A stretch of DNA of 20,380 nt, from positions 1 through 20,380 of the forward strand of contig CAYTNN010000068.1 in NCBI GenBank assembly GCA_964439135.1, given 5' to 3'. The translations under genes and the position numbers were made by a program. Numbering within the stretch: the first letter of the stretch is position 1; each line of letters starts with the position of its first letter. Shown here piece by piece: positions 1-7,187 of this stretch. Below the pieces are notes generated by a model. It did not search any database, was not told the DNA's origin, and saw only the letters and a list, made by a program, of their open reading frames with translations. This DNA comes from JAFGPJ01 sp964439135 (GTDB lineage Bacteria; Planctomycetota; Phycisphaerae; Sedimentisphaerales; Anaerobacaceae).

Positions 1-1353
1 GACAATCCCGTCACTCAGCCTGATAAATGTCCGCTGGGCCCGCTGAGTTTCATTGCCGGCGAGGGTTTCGCTGTGTTCAAGGCGGATAACAGCAATCGGC
101 CCGGTCACGTGGATTTCAGGCTCTCGGCAGATAATGAAATGATCGGCCTGTTCGACGCCGGGCTCAACCAGATCGACAAGGTTCTCTACGGGCCGCAGAC
201 GACCGATGTATCCTATGGCCGGGCGCCCAATGGCAGCGATAACTTTGAGTTTTTGGATCTGCCGACGCCCGGTGCTTCCAATCCGTCAAGCGGATCTGCC
301 ACTGTTACGGTTATCAACCTCGTACCCGAAAATGCCGATAAGCGTGTTTTGGTTCCAATCGAAGATATCGGTGAGGTATGGAATACGGATATCAATTTTG
401 ACGATTCGGCATGGGAGCCCTGCACAGGCGGTCCCGGTGGAGTCGGCTTTGAAAGGACAAACGGTTATCAAGACTTCCTCAGCATTGACTTGCAAGAACA
501 AATGTATGGTACGAATGCGACATGCTATATCCGCATCCCATTCACCGTTCAAGCCGATGATGTAAGCGGACTAAGCGAGCTGATGCTGAACGTGCGGTAT
601 GATGATGGCTTTGTCGCCTACCTGAACGGGGTAAAAGTGGCCGAACGTAATTTTGACGAGATTTCGGCCTGGGATTCGCATGCAAGCTCCAGCCATTCGG
701 ATTCCGCCGCCGTAGTCTTCGAGGAGATCGACATCTCCGAGTTCATCAGTGACCTCAAGCTGGGCGACAATTTGCTTGCAATCCAGGGTATGAACGCATC
801 TACAACCAGCTCCGACATGCTCATCAGTGCCGAGCTTGACGGGGTTATCACGGAGGCAACCGATGATTTCCCATACGCTAATGCCCTGGCTCTTCTGGAC
901 GGCCTGCGTGTGACAGAGCTGATGTACCACGCATCTTCCGGCAGCAGCTATGACTATATCGAGCTGCAGAATGTCGGTGAGTCAACTCTGAACCTTGCCG
1001 GAGTTCGTTTGAGCGACGGGATTGATTTTACGTTCGGCCAGATGCTGCTCGAACCGGGCCGATACGTTGTGGTTGTCAAAAACCTCACGGCCTTTAGGTC
1101 GACATACGGCACGGGCTTCAACGTAGCGGGCGAATATTCAGGCAACCTGAGCAATGGAGGCGAGAGGATTGTTCTGAGCCTTCCATCGCCCCTGGATGCT
1201 GCTATACTGCGATTCGAGTATAAGGATACATGGTACCCGGCAACCGACGGTGACGGCAGCTCGCTCGCGATCAATGACCCACTCACTCACCCGGCGACTT
1301 TGAGTATAGCCCAGAGCTGGCATCCAGCCACTCCCTCCCCCGGCAGGCTTTGA
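1..1353 (+). CDS. Secreted lamin-tail-domain protein, 3' part only
   Basis: The frame is open from the first base, so the start lies outside the window; 450 residues are visible before a TGA stop. The first ~95 residues look like the second half of a lamin tail domain (LTD), ending in a Y/GRxPNGS...TPGASNP stretch typical of planctomycete LTDs. Residues ~120-285 form a beta-rich segment with a jelly-roll look (FDDSAW, a GVGFER turn, VRYDDGFVAYLNGVKVA), often found between LTDs in secreted planctomycete proteins. A second LTD follows from about residue 300 (RVTELMYHA, DYIELQNVGESTLNLAGVRLSDG, LEPGRYVVVV). There is no transmembrane tail or sorting motif at the C-terminus. By family habit the missing N-terminal part may carry a CotH kinase-like domain, as in the gene at 17744-19852, but this is inference. 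Exact role unknown; likely extracellular or cell-surface. Confidence 0.85.
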   Translation, partial: DNPVTQPDKCPLGPLSFIAGEGFAVFKADNSNRPGHVDFRLSADNEMIGLFDAGLNQIDKVLYGPQTTDVSYGRAPNGSDNFEFLDLPTPGASNPSSGSATVTVINLVPENADKRVLVPIEDIGEVWNTDINFDDSAWEPCTGGPGGVGFERTNGYQDFLSIDLQEQMYGTNATCYIRIPFTVQADDVSGLSELMLNVRYDDGFVAYLNGVKVAERNFDEISAWDSHASSSHSDSAAVVFEEIDISEFISDLKLGDNLLAIQGMNASTTSSDMLISAELDGVITEATDDFPYANALALLDGLRVTELMYHASSGSSYDYIELQNVGESTLNLAGVRLSDGIDFTFGQMLLEPGRYVVVVKNLTAFRSTYGTGFNVAGEYSGNLSNGGERIVLSLPSPLDAAILRFEYKDTWYPATDGDGSSLAINDPLTHPATLSIAQSWHPATPSPGRL

Positions 1354-1534
1354 AAACTCAGTATTTGCGGATTCGGCTTGAAATTAACAATATTATTGAT
1401 TCGAACGCCAGTATGATTACAATTCTGGTTCGGATTGAAGTTAGTCCTGGTTTTGGATCGACGATTTGTAGCTTTTGATATGGATGGCAGTCGGAGCAGG
1501 GGGCGCCTTATGGTGGAGTCACGGAGTCGCAAGG

Positions 1535-2494
1535 ATGGTTGTTTTGGTAGGAATTGACGAGGCTGGTTATGGACCGATCCTCGGGCCGTTAGTCGTATCG
1601 TCGAGCACTTTTTCGCTGCCGCATAATCTTCTGACTTCCGACCTGTGGCATATTTTAAGCAAAAGTATCAGTGACAGGCGTAAACGGCTTGCGGGCAGAT
1701 TACTCATTGCCGACAGCAAAAAGGCTTACAGCAAGTCGATCGGGATAAAACATCTGGAGCGAACGGTTCTGACGGCATTGAAATGTCTCGGTAAAGAGCC
1801 GGCGACGTTAACCGAGCTTTTAGAACTGTTATGTCCAAGCTGCCTTGAGCGGTTAAGTGACTATCCCTGGTATCAGGATATCGGGGATTATTCTCTTTCG
1901 ATCGATACGGCTGATAAGGAAATTGCCTCGGCGGTGCTGGCCGATGACCTGGCCTCTAACGGTATCGAGCTGCTTGAGCTGAAAAGCTGCTGCCTGGACG
2001 TTGCGTACTACAATAAAATGGTGGCTGCCGTGAAGAACAAGGCGAATGTTCTTTTCACCGCTACGTGCAGCCTGATTAAGAGTGCTTATGACAACTTTGC
2101 GGATGACGATTTGCAAATCATCGTCGACCGGCAGGGCGGGCGGGTCCACTATCGCAAGAATTTGCAGCGGATGTTCGGCGATATGGAATTGAAGATTATC
2201 TGCGAGAGCCCGGCGACAAGCAGCTATGAATTGCAGGCCGGCGGCAAAGCTATGCGCATGCATTTTGTAGTAGGCGCCGACGGGCGATTTTTGCCGGTCT
2301 CGCTGGCATCGATGGTTAGCAAATATCTCAGGGAGCTACTTATCGGCAGTTTAAACCGTTATTTTATTGGCTTCAGTGACGACTTGAAACCGACAGCAGG
2401 ATATTGGAAGGACGGTTTGCGTTTTATCGAGGATATAAAAACCAATCTTCCTCACGTTCAGTTCAATAGCAATCAGTTGATTCGCTCTCGTTGA
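1535..2494 (+). CDS. Divergent ribonuclease HII-like protein
   Basis: 319 residues. The N-terminus has the RNase HII signature GIDEAGYGPILGPLV, with the first two acidic residues at D8 and E9. An ADSKK motif sits at 59-63, a possible third acid is D198 (IIVDRQ), and the C-terminal PVSLASMVSKYLRELL (254-269) matches the SxAxASIxAKxxRD helix of RNase HII, with E267 where the family has Asp. A GYWKDGLRFIE segment (289-299) corresponds to the GYPTKxH region. RNase HII cleaves RNA in RNA-DNA hybrids and excises misincorporated ribonucleotides. At 319 residues it is well above the usual ~200-260, with extra sequence between residues 65 and 190. The start chosen is ATG 1535, directly before the conserved motif, with GGAG 8 bases upstream; an in-frame TTG at 1475 adds 20 residues with no family match. 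Convergent with the ferritin-like gene. Substrate specificity is uncertain. Confidence 0.8.
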   Translation: MVVLVGIDEAGYGPILGPLVVSSSTFSLPHNLLTSDLWHILSKSISDRRKRLAGRLLIADSKKAYSKSIGIKHLERTVLTALKCLGKEPATLTELLELLCPSCLERLSDYPWYQDIGDYSLSIDTADKEIASAVLADDLASNGIELLELKSCCLDVAYYNKMVAAVKNKANVLFTATCSLIKSAYDNFADDDLQIIVDRQGGRVHYRKNLQRMFGDMELKIICESPATSSYELQAGGKAMRMHFVVGADGRFLPVSLASMVSKYLRELLIGSLNRYFIGFSDDLKPTAGYWKDGLRFIEDIKTNLPHVQFNSNQLIRSR

Positions 2495-2600
2495 TAACAA
2501 TCGAAACACGGCATAAATAATGCTTTAAGGTGCGGACTTTTGCCATAGCTTTAATACTTTTGCACTTCAATAGAGCGGCGGCGACATAATGGCAGTGTGA

Positions 2601-3089
2601 CTATCGCTGCTGCAATTCTTCGGTGAGGAGGCGGATATGACGGTTCTCTTCTTTGATAATCTTGTCGATTGTATCTTTGCTGGCCGGGTCACGGGCGAAG
2701 TCCTTCAATCCGCGATAGAAGAAGATCGCTTCTTTCGAACGCCTGATGGCATCCTTGAATATCTCCTTTTTGTTTTCATGGTCGGGCGGTCCTTTTAGCG
2801 AGCCCGGCGTAGTTGCAAACACGGCAAGACCCGCCATTACATCGGGATTGGACAAGACATAATTATTAGGATCGAAAGTTCCGAATTCGCCGGTCTGTTC
2901 GGAAAACCGTTTTCGTCTCTGCGCGAGAATCTTTTCGTGCCGGGCTTTCCATGTGGCCAGTTTGTAGCAGGTATCGCGAACTTCCATGTCATCGAATAAT
3001 TCCGCCGTTTTGAGGTAGAACTTAGCGCCGTTGTGCTCGATCTTTTCGGCTATTTGGAGAACTTCAAAGACGTTAAATTTAGTCTGCAT
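2601..3089 (-). CDS. Ferritin-like (rubrerythrin-type) four-helix protein
   Basis: 162 residues, almost wholly helical, with the four-helix layout of the rubrerythrin branch of the ferritin-like superfamily. Candidate metal ligands are E15/E18 in helix 1 (AEKIEHNGAKFY), H51 in helix 2 (WKARHEKIL), E120 in helix 3 (SKEAIFFYRGL) and E147/E148 with H151 in helix 4 (KEENRHIRLL). Helix 2 lacks the Glu expected three residues before the His (K48 is there), so the diiron site may be incomplete or altered. There is no C-terminal rubredoxin domain. Rubrerythrins reduce peroxide in anaerobes; forms without rubredoxin may use other electron donors or store iron. ATG start, preceded by AGGTGG 4 bases upstream. 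It lies 355 bases downstream of the alcohol dehydrogenase on the same strand, so it probably has its own promoter. The fold is well supported; the activity is not. Confidence 0.8.
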   Translation of the reverse strand: MQTKFNVFEVLQIAEKIEHNGAKFYLKTAELFDDMEVRDTCYKLATWKARHEKILAQRRKRFSEQTGEFGTFDPNNYVLSNPDVMAGLAVFATTPGSLKGPPDHENKKEIFKDAIRRSKEAIFFYRGLKDFARDPASKDTIDKIIKEENRHIRLLTEELQQR

Positions 3090-3444
3090 TATTCCACCTT
3101 CCCAAAAAGCCTTATTCTTTCATAATTTGCCGTATCCGCTCAGCCGATGATTGCCATTGTTGCAGATGCTTCCACAGGTGCAAATTTGTCTCCGCGACTG
3201 CGCCGGGCAAAGACAAAAGCCGTTGATACCGACAAATTCCGCATCAAGTGCGAAATTACAATTCCTAAGACCACAGGTGGCAGAGCAGTACGCTGCTGAG
3301 CCTTTATATTATTAAAATACCAGATTCGTTCTGTAACTTCAATCACATCGGCATAGTTTTTTTAAAATAATTCGATCTGGAAATCACAGTACAATAGTCT
3401 ATTATTTCTGTCTGTCCGTCACTTCCCCGGGACCCGGTTTTTTA
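3090..3444. other. Intergenic stretch with a repeat-like block and hairpins
   Basis: No gene is supported here. Two direct copies of CCACAGGTG lie at 3172-3180 and 3271-3279. Between them an 8-base inverted repeat (AATTTGTC 3183-3190, GACAAATT 3231-3238) can fold. Next to the second copy is a hairpin AGCAG-TACG-CTGCT (3284-3297), extendable to outer GGC/GCC pairs. This looks like a small dispersed repeat lying upstream of the ferritin-like gene rather than a coding region. Confidence 0.45.
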
Positions 3445-4455
3445 TTAGTTTATTTTCAGAACGGCGGCGGCGCGGAGTTTGGAATTCTTAATCGAGTTAA
3501 GCACTTCGTTGGCCTGCTCTAACGGGAATTCTTCGATTGTGGGCACTATTGGAATTTGTGCCGCCAGAGGCAGGAATTCTTCCGCATCCTGACGCGTAAC
3601 GTTGGCTACGGACTTTATTTCTTTTTCCAGCCAGAGATATTCGGCATAATCGAGCGGTGGAACGGGTGTTTCTTTACGAATTGCGTTTATAATCAACCGG
3701 CCGCCCCTTTCCAGCACGCCGAGAGCGTCTCGGACGCATTCTCCGACCGGCGTGAAATCCATGATCTTGTTCAGCTTCTCAGGCGGTTTGTCGCCGGAGT
3801 AGCCCGTCCAGACGGCGCCGAGGCTTTTGGCCAGCTCGGCATGCCGGGCTGTTTTCGTAAAGACAAAAACCGGGCTGTTCGGGAACTTATATTTGATTAT
3901 CTGGATAACGATGTGAGCTGAAGCACCAAAACCGAACAGGCCGATCTTCTGGCCGTCTGTTACATCCGCAAGCCTGAGCGTGCGATATCCGATTACCCCG
4001 GCACATAAAAGCGGGGCGGCTTGTGAGTCTGAAAACCGCTCCGGGATCGGATAAGCGAAATCCTCGCCGATAACCATAAATTCTGCGTAGCCGCCATCGG
4101 CGTCTTTGCCGGTCCATTTGGCTCGGGCGCAGAGGTTTTCGCTGCCTGTTCTGCAGAACTCGCATTGGCCGCAACTGGAAAAAAGCCATGTAATTCCTAC
4201 CCGGTCGCCGATTTGATATTTCGTTACGGCTTTGCCCTTATCAACGACTTTTCCAACGATCTGATGGCCGGGGACGATTGGTGATTTTGTGGTTTTAAGC
4301 CTGCCTTCGGCTTCATCGAGGTCAGTATGGCAGGCTCCGCAAACCGAGACCTTAACGAGGATTTGCCTGTCGTTCGGAGCGGGAGTTGGCAAATCGGCAG
4401 GTTTCAAGGGCTTCTCTTCAATCGGCGATTGTTTATCCAAAATCATCGCCTTCAT
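3445..4455 (-). CDS. Zinc-dependent alcohol dehydrogenase (MDR family)
   Basis: 336 residues with the classic medium-chain dehydrogenase layout. Catalytic zinc ligands are C42 (CGACHTDL), H64 (VPGHQIVG) and C151 (LLCAGVIGY). Four structural-zinc cysteines sit at 95, 98, 101 and 109 (CGQCEFCRTGSENLC). The nucleotide-binding turn GFGASAH lies at 175-181. All key residues are present, so it should be an active soluble enzyme oxidising alcohols or reducing aldehydes with NAD(P)H. The sequence resembles the bacterial propanol-preferring type of zinc ADH; the exact substrate cannot be read. Its ATG overlaps the stop of the upstream macro-domain gene by 4 bases (ATGA), which implies translational coupling. 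It is the last gene of the PilZ, macro-domain, ADH operon. No clear terminator hairpin follows. Confidence 0.93.
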   Translation of the reverse strand: MKAMILDKQSPIEEKPLKPADLPTPAPNDRQILVKVSVCGACHTDLDEAEGRLKTTKSPIVPGHQIVGKVVDKGKAVTKYQIGDRVGITWLFSSCGQCEFCRTGSENLCARAKWTGKDADGGYAEFMVIGEDFAYPIPERFSDSQAAPLLCAGVIGYRTLRLADVTDGQKIGLFGFGASAHIVIQIIKYKFPNSPVFVFTKTARHAELAKSLGAVWTGYSGDKPPEKLNKIMDFTPVGECVRDALGVLERGGRLIINAIRKETPVPPLDYAEYLWLEKEIKSVANVTRQDAEEFLPLAAQIPIVPTIEEFPLEQANEVLNSIKNSKLRAAAVLKIN

Positions 4456-4982
4456 TGTGAGGTTTCCTGCTCAAGCCGGCTTGCAAAGACCTCGTAGCTG
4501 TTCCTGCCGAAAAGGCAAAAGACAACTTTTTCCAGGCCGGTTTGGCCTTTAAGATAATCGATGGTGGTTTTCAGCATGATTTCGGCGCATCGCCCGATGG
4601 GAAAGCCGAAAATTCCCGTACTGATTGCCGGGAAGGAAATGCTCTTTAGATGATTTTCATCGGCTGTTTTAAGCGAGTTTAGCGTTGCGTTCTTCAGTTT
4701 TTGGTCCTCGTCACCTTCGCCCATACGAGGCCCGACGGCGTGAATTACGTGCTTTGCTTTCAAGTTGCCGCCGGTTGTGATAACGGCGCCGCCGACAAAT
4801 GTCCCGCCTGTTTTGTCGCATTCTTCCTGAATTCTCGGTCCGCCTTTTCGCCTGATCGCTCCTGCGACTCCGCCGCCCAGAATCAGTTGGGCGTTGGCGG
4901 CATTGACGATGGCGTCGGTGTCCATTTCGGTAAGGTCGGCGTCGAGCAGTTCCAGAACGCGGTTGTTTATCTTCACTTTCAT
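4452..4982 (-). CDS. Macro-domain protein (ADP-ribose / O-acetyl-ADP-ribose type)
   Basis: 176 residues, a single macro domain. The ADP-ribose-binding motifs are present: DAIVNAAN at 23-30 with the following LGGGVAGAIRRKGG, the HAVGPR strand near 81-86, and the phosphate-binding loop SFPAISTGIFGFP. This matches the YmdB/MacroD-like class, which binds ADP-ribose and hydrolyses O-acetyl-ADP-ribose or mono-ADP-ribosyl groups; the catalytic-type Asn pair is kept. Cytoplasmic, with no signal peptide. It starts only 16 bases after the PilZ gene stop and overlaps the ADH start by 4 bases, so the three genes are almost certainly cotranscribed. The start is ATG 4982 with only a weak ribosome site (TTAAG next to the ATG), so translation may depend on coupling to the upstream gene. 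Linking NAD-derived ADP-ribose turnover with an NAD(P)-dependent dehydrogenase is suggestive, but inference. Confidence 0.92.
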   Translation of the reverse strand: MKVKINNRVLELLDADLTEMDTDAIVNAANAQLILGGGVAGAIRRKGGPRIQEECDKTGGTFVGGAVITTGGNLKAKHVIHAVGPRMGEGDEDQKLKNATLNSLKTADENHLKSISFPAISTGIFGFPIGRCAEIMLKTTIDYLKGQTGLEKVVFCLFGRNSYEVFASRLEQETSQ

Positions 4983-4998
4983 CTTAAGCGGCGATTTA

Positions 4999-6054
4999 TT
5001 AAAAAATTCTGTTTCTGTCCGTAATGAATTTATCGACTTTATCCATCAGGATTCCCTCGCCGGACTGTTTTGCGTTATCCGTGGTGGTTTTCTTTGGTAT
5101 TGATTTCTTCTGATGCGACTTGGATTTGAATTCAGCCTTGATTTTGACAATTGTATCGTCGGCATGGTCTTTGATGCCGGCAATTTCCCGGGCCGCTTCG
5201 GCTTTGACTTTCGCCAATTGTTCCGCGTATGAGCCGGCCTTTTCTCGCAACTCCGCTTCGATTTTTGCCCTTTTATCAGCTTCGGTCTCGGCCTTTTTTT
5301 CTGCCTTGGCTCTTAGTTTGGCTTCGGTTTTAGCTTTCGCCTCGGCTTTGGCTCTTGCTTTCGTCTCGGCCTTTGCTTTTTCTTCGGCCCGGGCTTTTGC
5401 CTCGGCGTAAGACCTGATCTTTTTTTCAGCTTCGGCAAGCAATTTTGTTTCGCTTGTATGCCTTGCTTCGATTTCCGCCTTCAGCTTCTCTTCGGCTTGT
5501 ACTTTCGCCTCGGCATAGGACCGTATTCTTTCTTCGGCCCTGGCCAGGGCCTCGCTATGAAGGCGTGCACCTTCTTCGACATCTGGTTTTACTTGATTAT
5601 CAGCCTTAACGTTTATCTGTGTTTTGGTGACTGTTTTTTCTTTCGCACTGACAATTAGCTGGGCTTTGGCTTCAAGCCTTTGTTTTGCATCTGAATCATT
5701 AATGTCCTGCTCGCCGGGTTTGAAAAACAGCGGTTCTGCGAACTGGATTGCGATACGGTTTACTTTGCTGGTAAGGTTGTCAATCCGGCAGACGCGTCCG
5801 ATGCGATTGAAAAATACCGTGTCGAAAGAGTCACCCGAGTCAAAATGTGGAACGCCGAAATTTGTTGTTATCGATTGATTCGGGACGGGACAGTTTTCGT
5901 CAGCGTGGTAAAGAAGCGCCATACCTTTGCTGGAAACGTCGACCATCTGGCCCGAGAGAGGTTTTTGCTTCGGATTCGAGGCAAACCGGGCGTGCCAGCG
6001 ATAACGTAATCTCTTCTCTGTTCTTTGCTCCCTGGTTTTTCCCATTCCTGGCAC
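4999..6054 (-). CDS. PilZ domain protein with long alanine/lysine/glutamate coiled coil
   Basis: 351 residues from a GTG start. Residues ~10-112 are a PilZ domain with both halves of the c-di-GMP-binding signature: RLRYR (R15 to R19) and DVSSKG (D39, S41, G44). From ~165 to ~310 the protein is a highly charged Ala/Lys/Glu helix, best read as a coiled coil, with an imperfect internal repeat: IRSYAEAK at 177 and 213, each followed by an AEEK-KAE stretch, 36 residues apart. A basic Ser/Lys tail follows. The GTG at 6052-6054 was chosen because AAGGA lies 7 bases before it and the PilZ domain starts just after it; an in-frame extension to 6228 adds only a cysteine-rich hydrophobic segment unlike the family. 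Likely a c-di-GMP-responsive protein whose rod transmits or scaffolds the signal. First gene of the operon with the macro-domain and ADH genes. Confidence 0.8.
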   Translation of the reverse strand: MPGMGKTREQRTEKRLRYRWHARFASNPKQKPLSGQMVDVSSKGMALLYHADENCPVPNQSITTNFGVPHFDSGDSFDTVFFNRIGRVCRIDNLTSKVNRIAIQFAEPLFFKPGEQDINDSDAKQRLEAKAQLIVSAKEKTVTKTQINVKADNQVKPDVEEGARLHSEALARAEERIRSYAEAKVQAEEKLKAEIEARHTSETKLLAEAEKKIRSYAEAKARAEEKAKAETKARAKAEAKAKTEAKLRAKAEKKAETEADKRAKIEAELREKAGSYAEQLAKVKAEAAREIAGIKDHADDTIVKIKAEFKSKSHQKKSIPKKTTTDNAKQSGEGILMDKVDKFITDRNRIF

Positions 6055-6350
6055 CGTAAAATCCTTTTTCCTTCCGGGCTGAAATAGCGACCAAAAACAA
6101 AGCACGAAAATAGCCCGAAGCCGGCTAAAGGTCAAGACAAAAATCCCCCGGATGATTTGGCTGAAATGGCAGCTTTTCGGCCGGAATTCACGGAAGATAC
6201 AAAAGCAGCCGGCAAATAGGATAACCACGTGTTTTCAGCCGGGCAGGGGGGATGCAGTTTTATTGCTCAACATTCGAATTAGATTTTGCCGATAAAACAT
6301 CTGCGGGCGATGAGAAGTGTTTTATTGTAAGGCAGAGGCCCAATAGATAA

Positions 6351-6635
6351 ATGTTTGAACCTGAATGTCAAAATATAGATTGCCCGCAATGCTTTCTCGG
6401 TAAAATATATTTTGACCGTGAAATGGGTTACTACTGCATGTTATGCGGCCACGAGTTCAGTGTCGTTGACATGGAGGTGCTCATCGAAAAGATTGCATTA
6501 ACTTCCCGTCCGGCACAGAAATCGGAAAGCAGCCGGAAAAAGCCCGCTGCGGAAATCAGGGAACTGCCTGCTCGTAAGGCCAAAGCGAAGCACGTCAGCC
6601 GCGATGTCATCGAGCGCAAGAAGCCGGAGCAGTAG
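6351..6635 (+). CDS. Small zinc-ribbon protein
   Basis: 94 residues. The N-terminal third holds two CxxC knuckles, C11-P-Q-C14 and C29-M-L-C32, spaced as in a zinc ribbon, with a further C6 and an H34 nearby. The GYYCMLCGHEF stretch is typical of the second knuckle of transcription-factor-like ribbons. The remaining ~45 residues are basic, Ala/Lys/Arg/Ser rich and probably disordered, which suits nucleic-acid or ribosome contact. No family can be named. It is transcribed divergently from the PilZ gene. The start is ATG 6351 with AGAGG 12 bases upstream, slightly far. Codon use and the cysteine pattern support a real gene; function unknown. Confidence 0.65.
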   Translation: MFEPECQNIDCPQCFLGKIYFDREMGYYCMLCGHEFSVVDMEVLIEKIALTSRPAQKSESSRKKPAAEIRELPARKAKAKHVSRDVIERKKPEQ

Positions 6636-6752
6636 GTTCTTGAACCTCGATAAAAGCCTGTAAGATTTCCTCCGCTATTCTACATTCGCAGAATGCATCC
6701 AGGGCTGTTTTTTGATTTTGCGTTATTAATATGGATCTATAGGGAGGTTTAT

Positions 6753-6827
6753 TCGGGGCGGCATGATTCGAATATCCAACCTTACGGCTCCGGGCCGAAC
6801 GCTCCGGCCAAATTTAGCTGTGCCCCA
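6753..6827 (-). pseudogene. Degenerate tRNA-like sequence (Arg/Pro-type)
   Basis: Read on the minus strand this aligns along its whole length with the tRNA cloverleaf: an acceptor helix of GGGG opposite CCCC, a D-arm with G-C, C-G and T-A pairs and the loop GG, an anticodon arm with three G/C pairs, and a TTCGAAT T-loop. Mismatches occur in every arm: A-C at 7-66, A-G at 13-22, T-T at 28-42, A-C at 53-61 and G-G at 50-64. Position 8 is C instead of T, and position 33 is C instead of the invariant T. The loop reads CGG at 34-36 (Pro), but the arm resembles tRNA-Arg(CCG) with a change in the loop. CCA is not encoded. Best read as a tRNA pseudogene or tRNA-derived fragment. Confidence 0.45.
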
Positions 6828-6835
6828 CACCACAT

Positions 6836-6863
6836 AAAAAAAGCCCTGGAACAAACCAGGGCT
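6836..6863 (-). terminator. Rho-independent terminator-like hairpin (minus strand)
   Basis: An 8-bp perfect stem AGCCCTGG / CCAGGGCT (6842-6849 with 6856-6863) with a 6-base loop. On the minus strand it is followed directly by seven T (6842-6836). On the plus strand a T6 run (6875-6880) also follows after 11 bases, so weak bidirectional use is possible. No gene on the minus strand immediately upstream explains it. Confidence 0.55.
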
Positions 6864-6883
6864 GGAGCCGAAACTTTTTTCTG

Positions 6884-6912
6884 TTGGAAAGATATTATAT
6901 AAGTATTATAAC
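6884..6912 (+). promoter_or_regulatory. Candidate sigma70-type promoter
   Basis: TTGGAA (6884-6889) and TATAAC (6907-6912) are separated by 17 bases. The region is A+T rich, so chance matches are likely. It is supported by position: a terminator-like hairpin pair follows about 80-115 bases downstream, before the HEAT-repeat gene. Confidence 0.35.
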
Positions 6913-6989
6913 CTTTTTTGATGGTTTTGTCAAGATGAAAAAAGTTTAATTCGAAATAAATCCAGGGTCCGTATAAAATCATACTCTCA

Positions 6990-7034
6990 GGCCCTCCGGG
7001 CCGGATCGTCGTTTAAATGGCCCGTCGGTTTTTT
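6990..7034 (+). terminator. Overlapping hairpins with T-run, attenuator-like
   Basis: GGCCC (6990-6994) pairs with GGGCC (6998-7002) over a 3-base loop. The same CGGGCC (6997-7002) can pair instead with GGCCCG (7019-7024), which is followed by TCGG and a run of T (7028-7033). The two stems are mutually exclusive, as in an attenuator. The 6-bp terminator stem is short, so this is a candidate only. Confidence 0.35.
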
Positions 7035-7187
7035 ATGTTGACAGTTGATGAGGTTTTATGAGATTGTGTTGATTATTCAAAACTGTGAACAGGCATCTGA
7101 AGGAGGTGAATTAATTCGAACCTATTCTTTAGAACTTGCGTAATTAGGAATGATTAATTATATTGGTCTTTATTTGAAGGAGACTAT

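Larger units (their letters stand above)
6636..7187. other. Intergenic region rich in small RNA-like signals
   Basis: No protein gene is supported over these 550 bases. The stretch contains a decayed tRNA-like sequence (minus, 6753-6827), a minus-strand terminator-like hairpin (6836-6863), a sigma70-like promoter (6884-6912), a pair of overlapping hairpins ending in a T-run (6990-7034), and an unused near-perfect Shine-Dalgarno match AAGGAGGTGA (7100-7109) with no ATG, GTG or TTG start placed to use it. The leader of the HEAT-repeat gene begins towards its end. Confidence 0.5.

Noticed and set aside
1475..1534. TTG start adding 20 residues to the RNase HII-like protein
   Set aside because: The added residues have no family match, while ATG 1535 has GGAG at good spacing directly before the conserved motif.
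3140..3346. 68-codon minus-strand frame
   Set aside because: It spans the direct repeats and hairpins of a likely dispersed element and has no family resemblance.
5120..5410. Plus-strand frame rich in Ala, Phe, Leu and Ser
   Set aside because: It is the mirror of the Lys/Glu/Ala coiled coil on the minus strand.
6055..6228. N-terminal extension of the PilZ protein
   Set aside because: Hydrophobic, cysteine-rich and without a ribosome site; GTG 6054 has AAGGA at 7 bases.
7100..7109. Near-perfect Shine-Dalgarno match AAGGAGGTGA
   Set aside because: No start codon lies at usable distance and no frame follows; probably chance.
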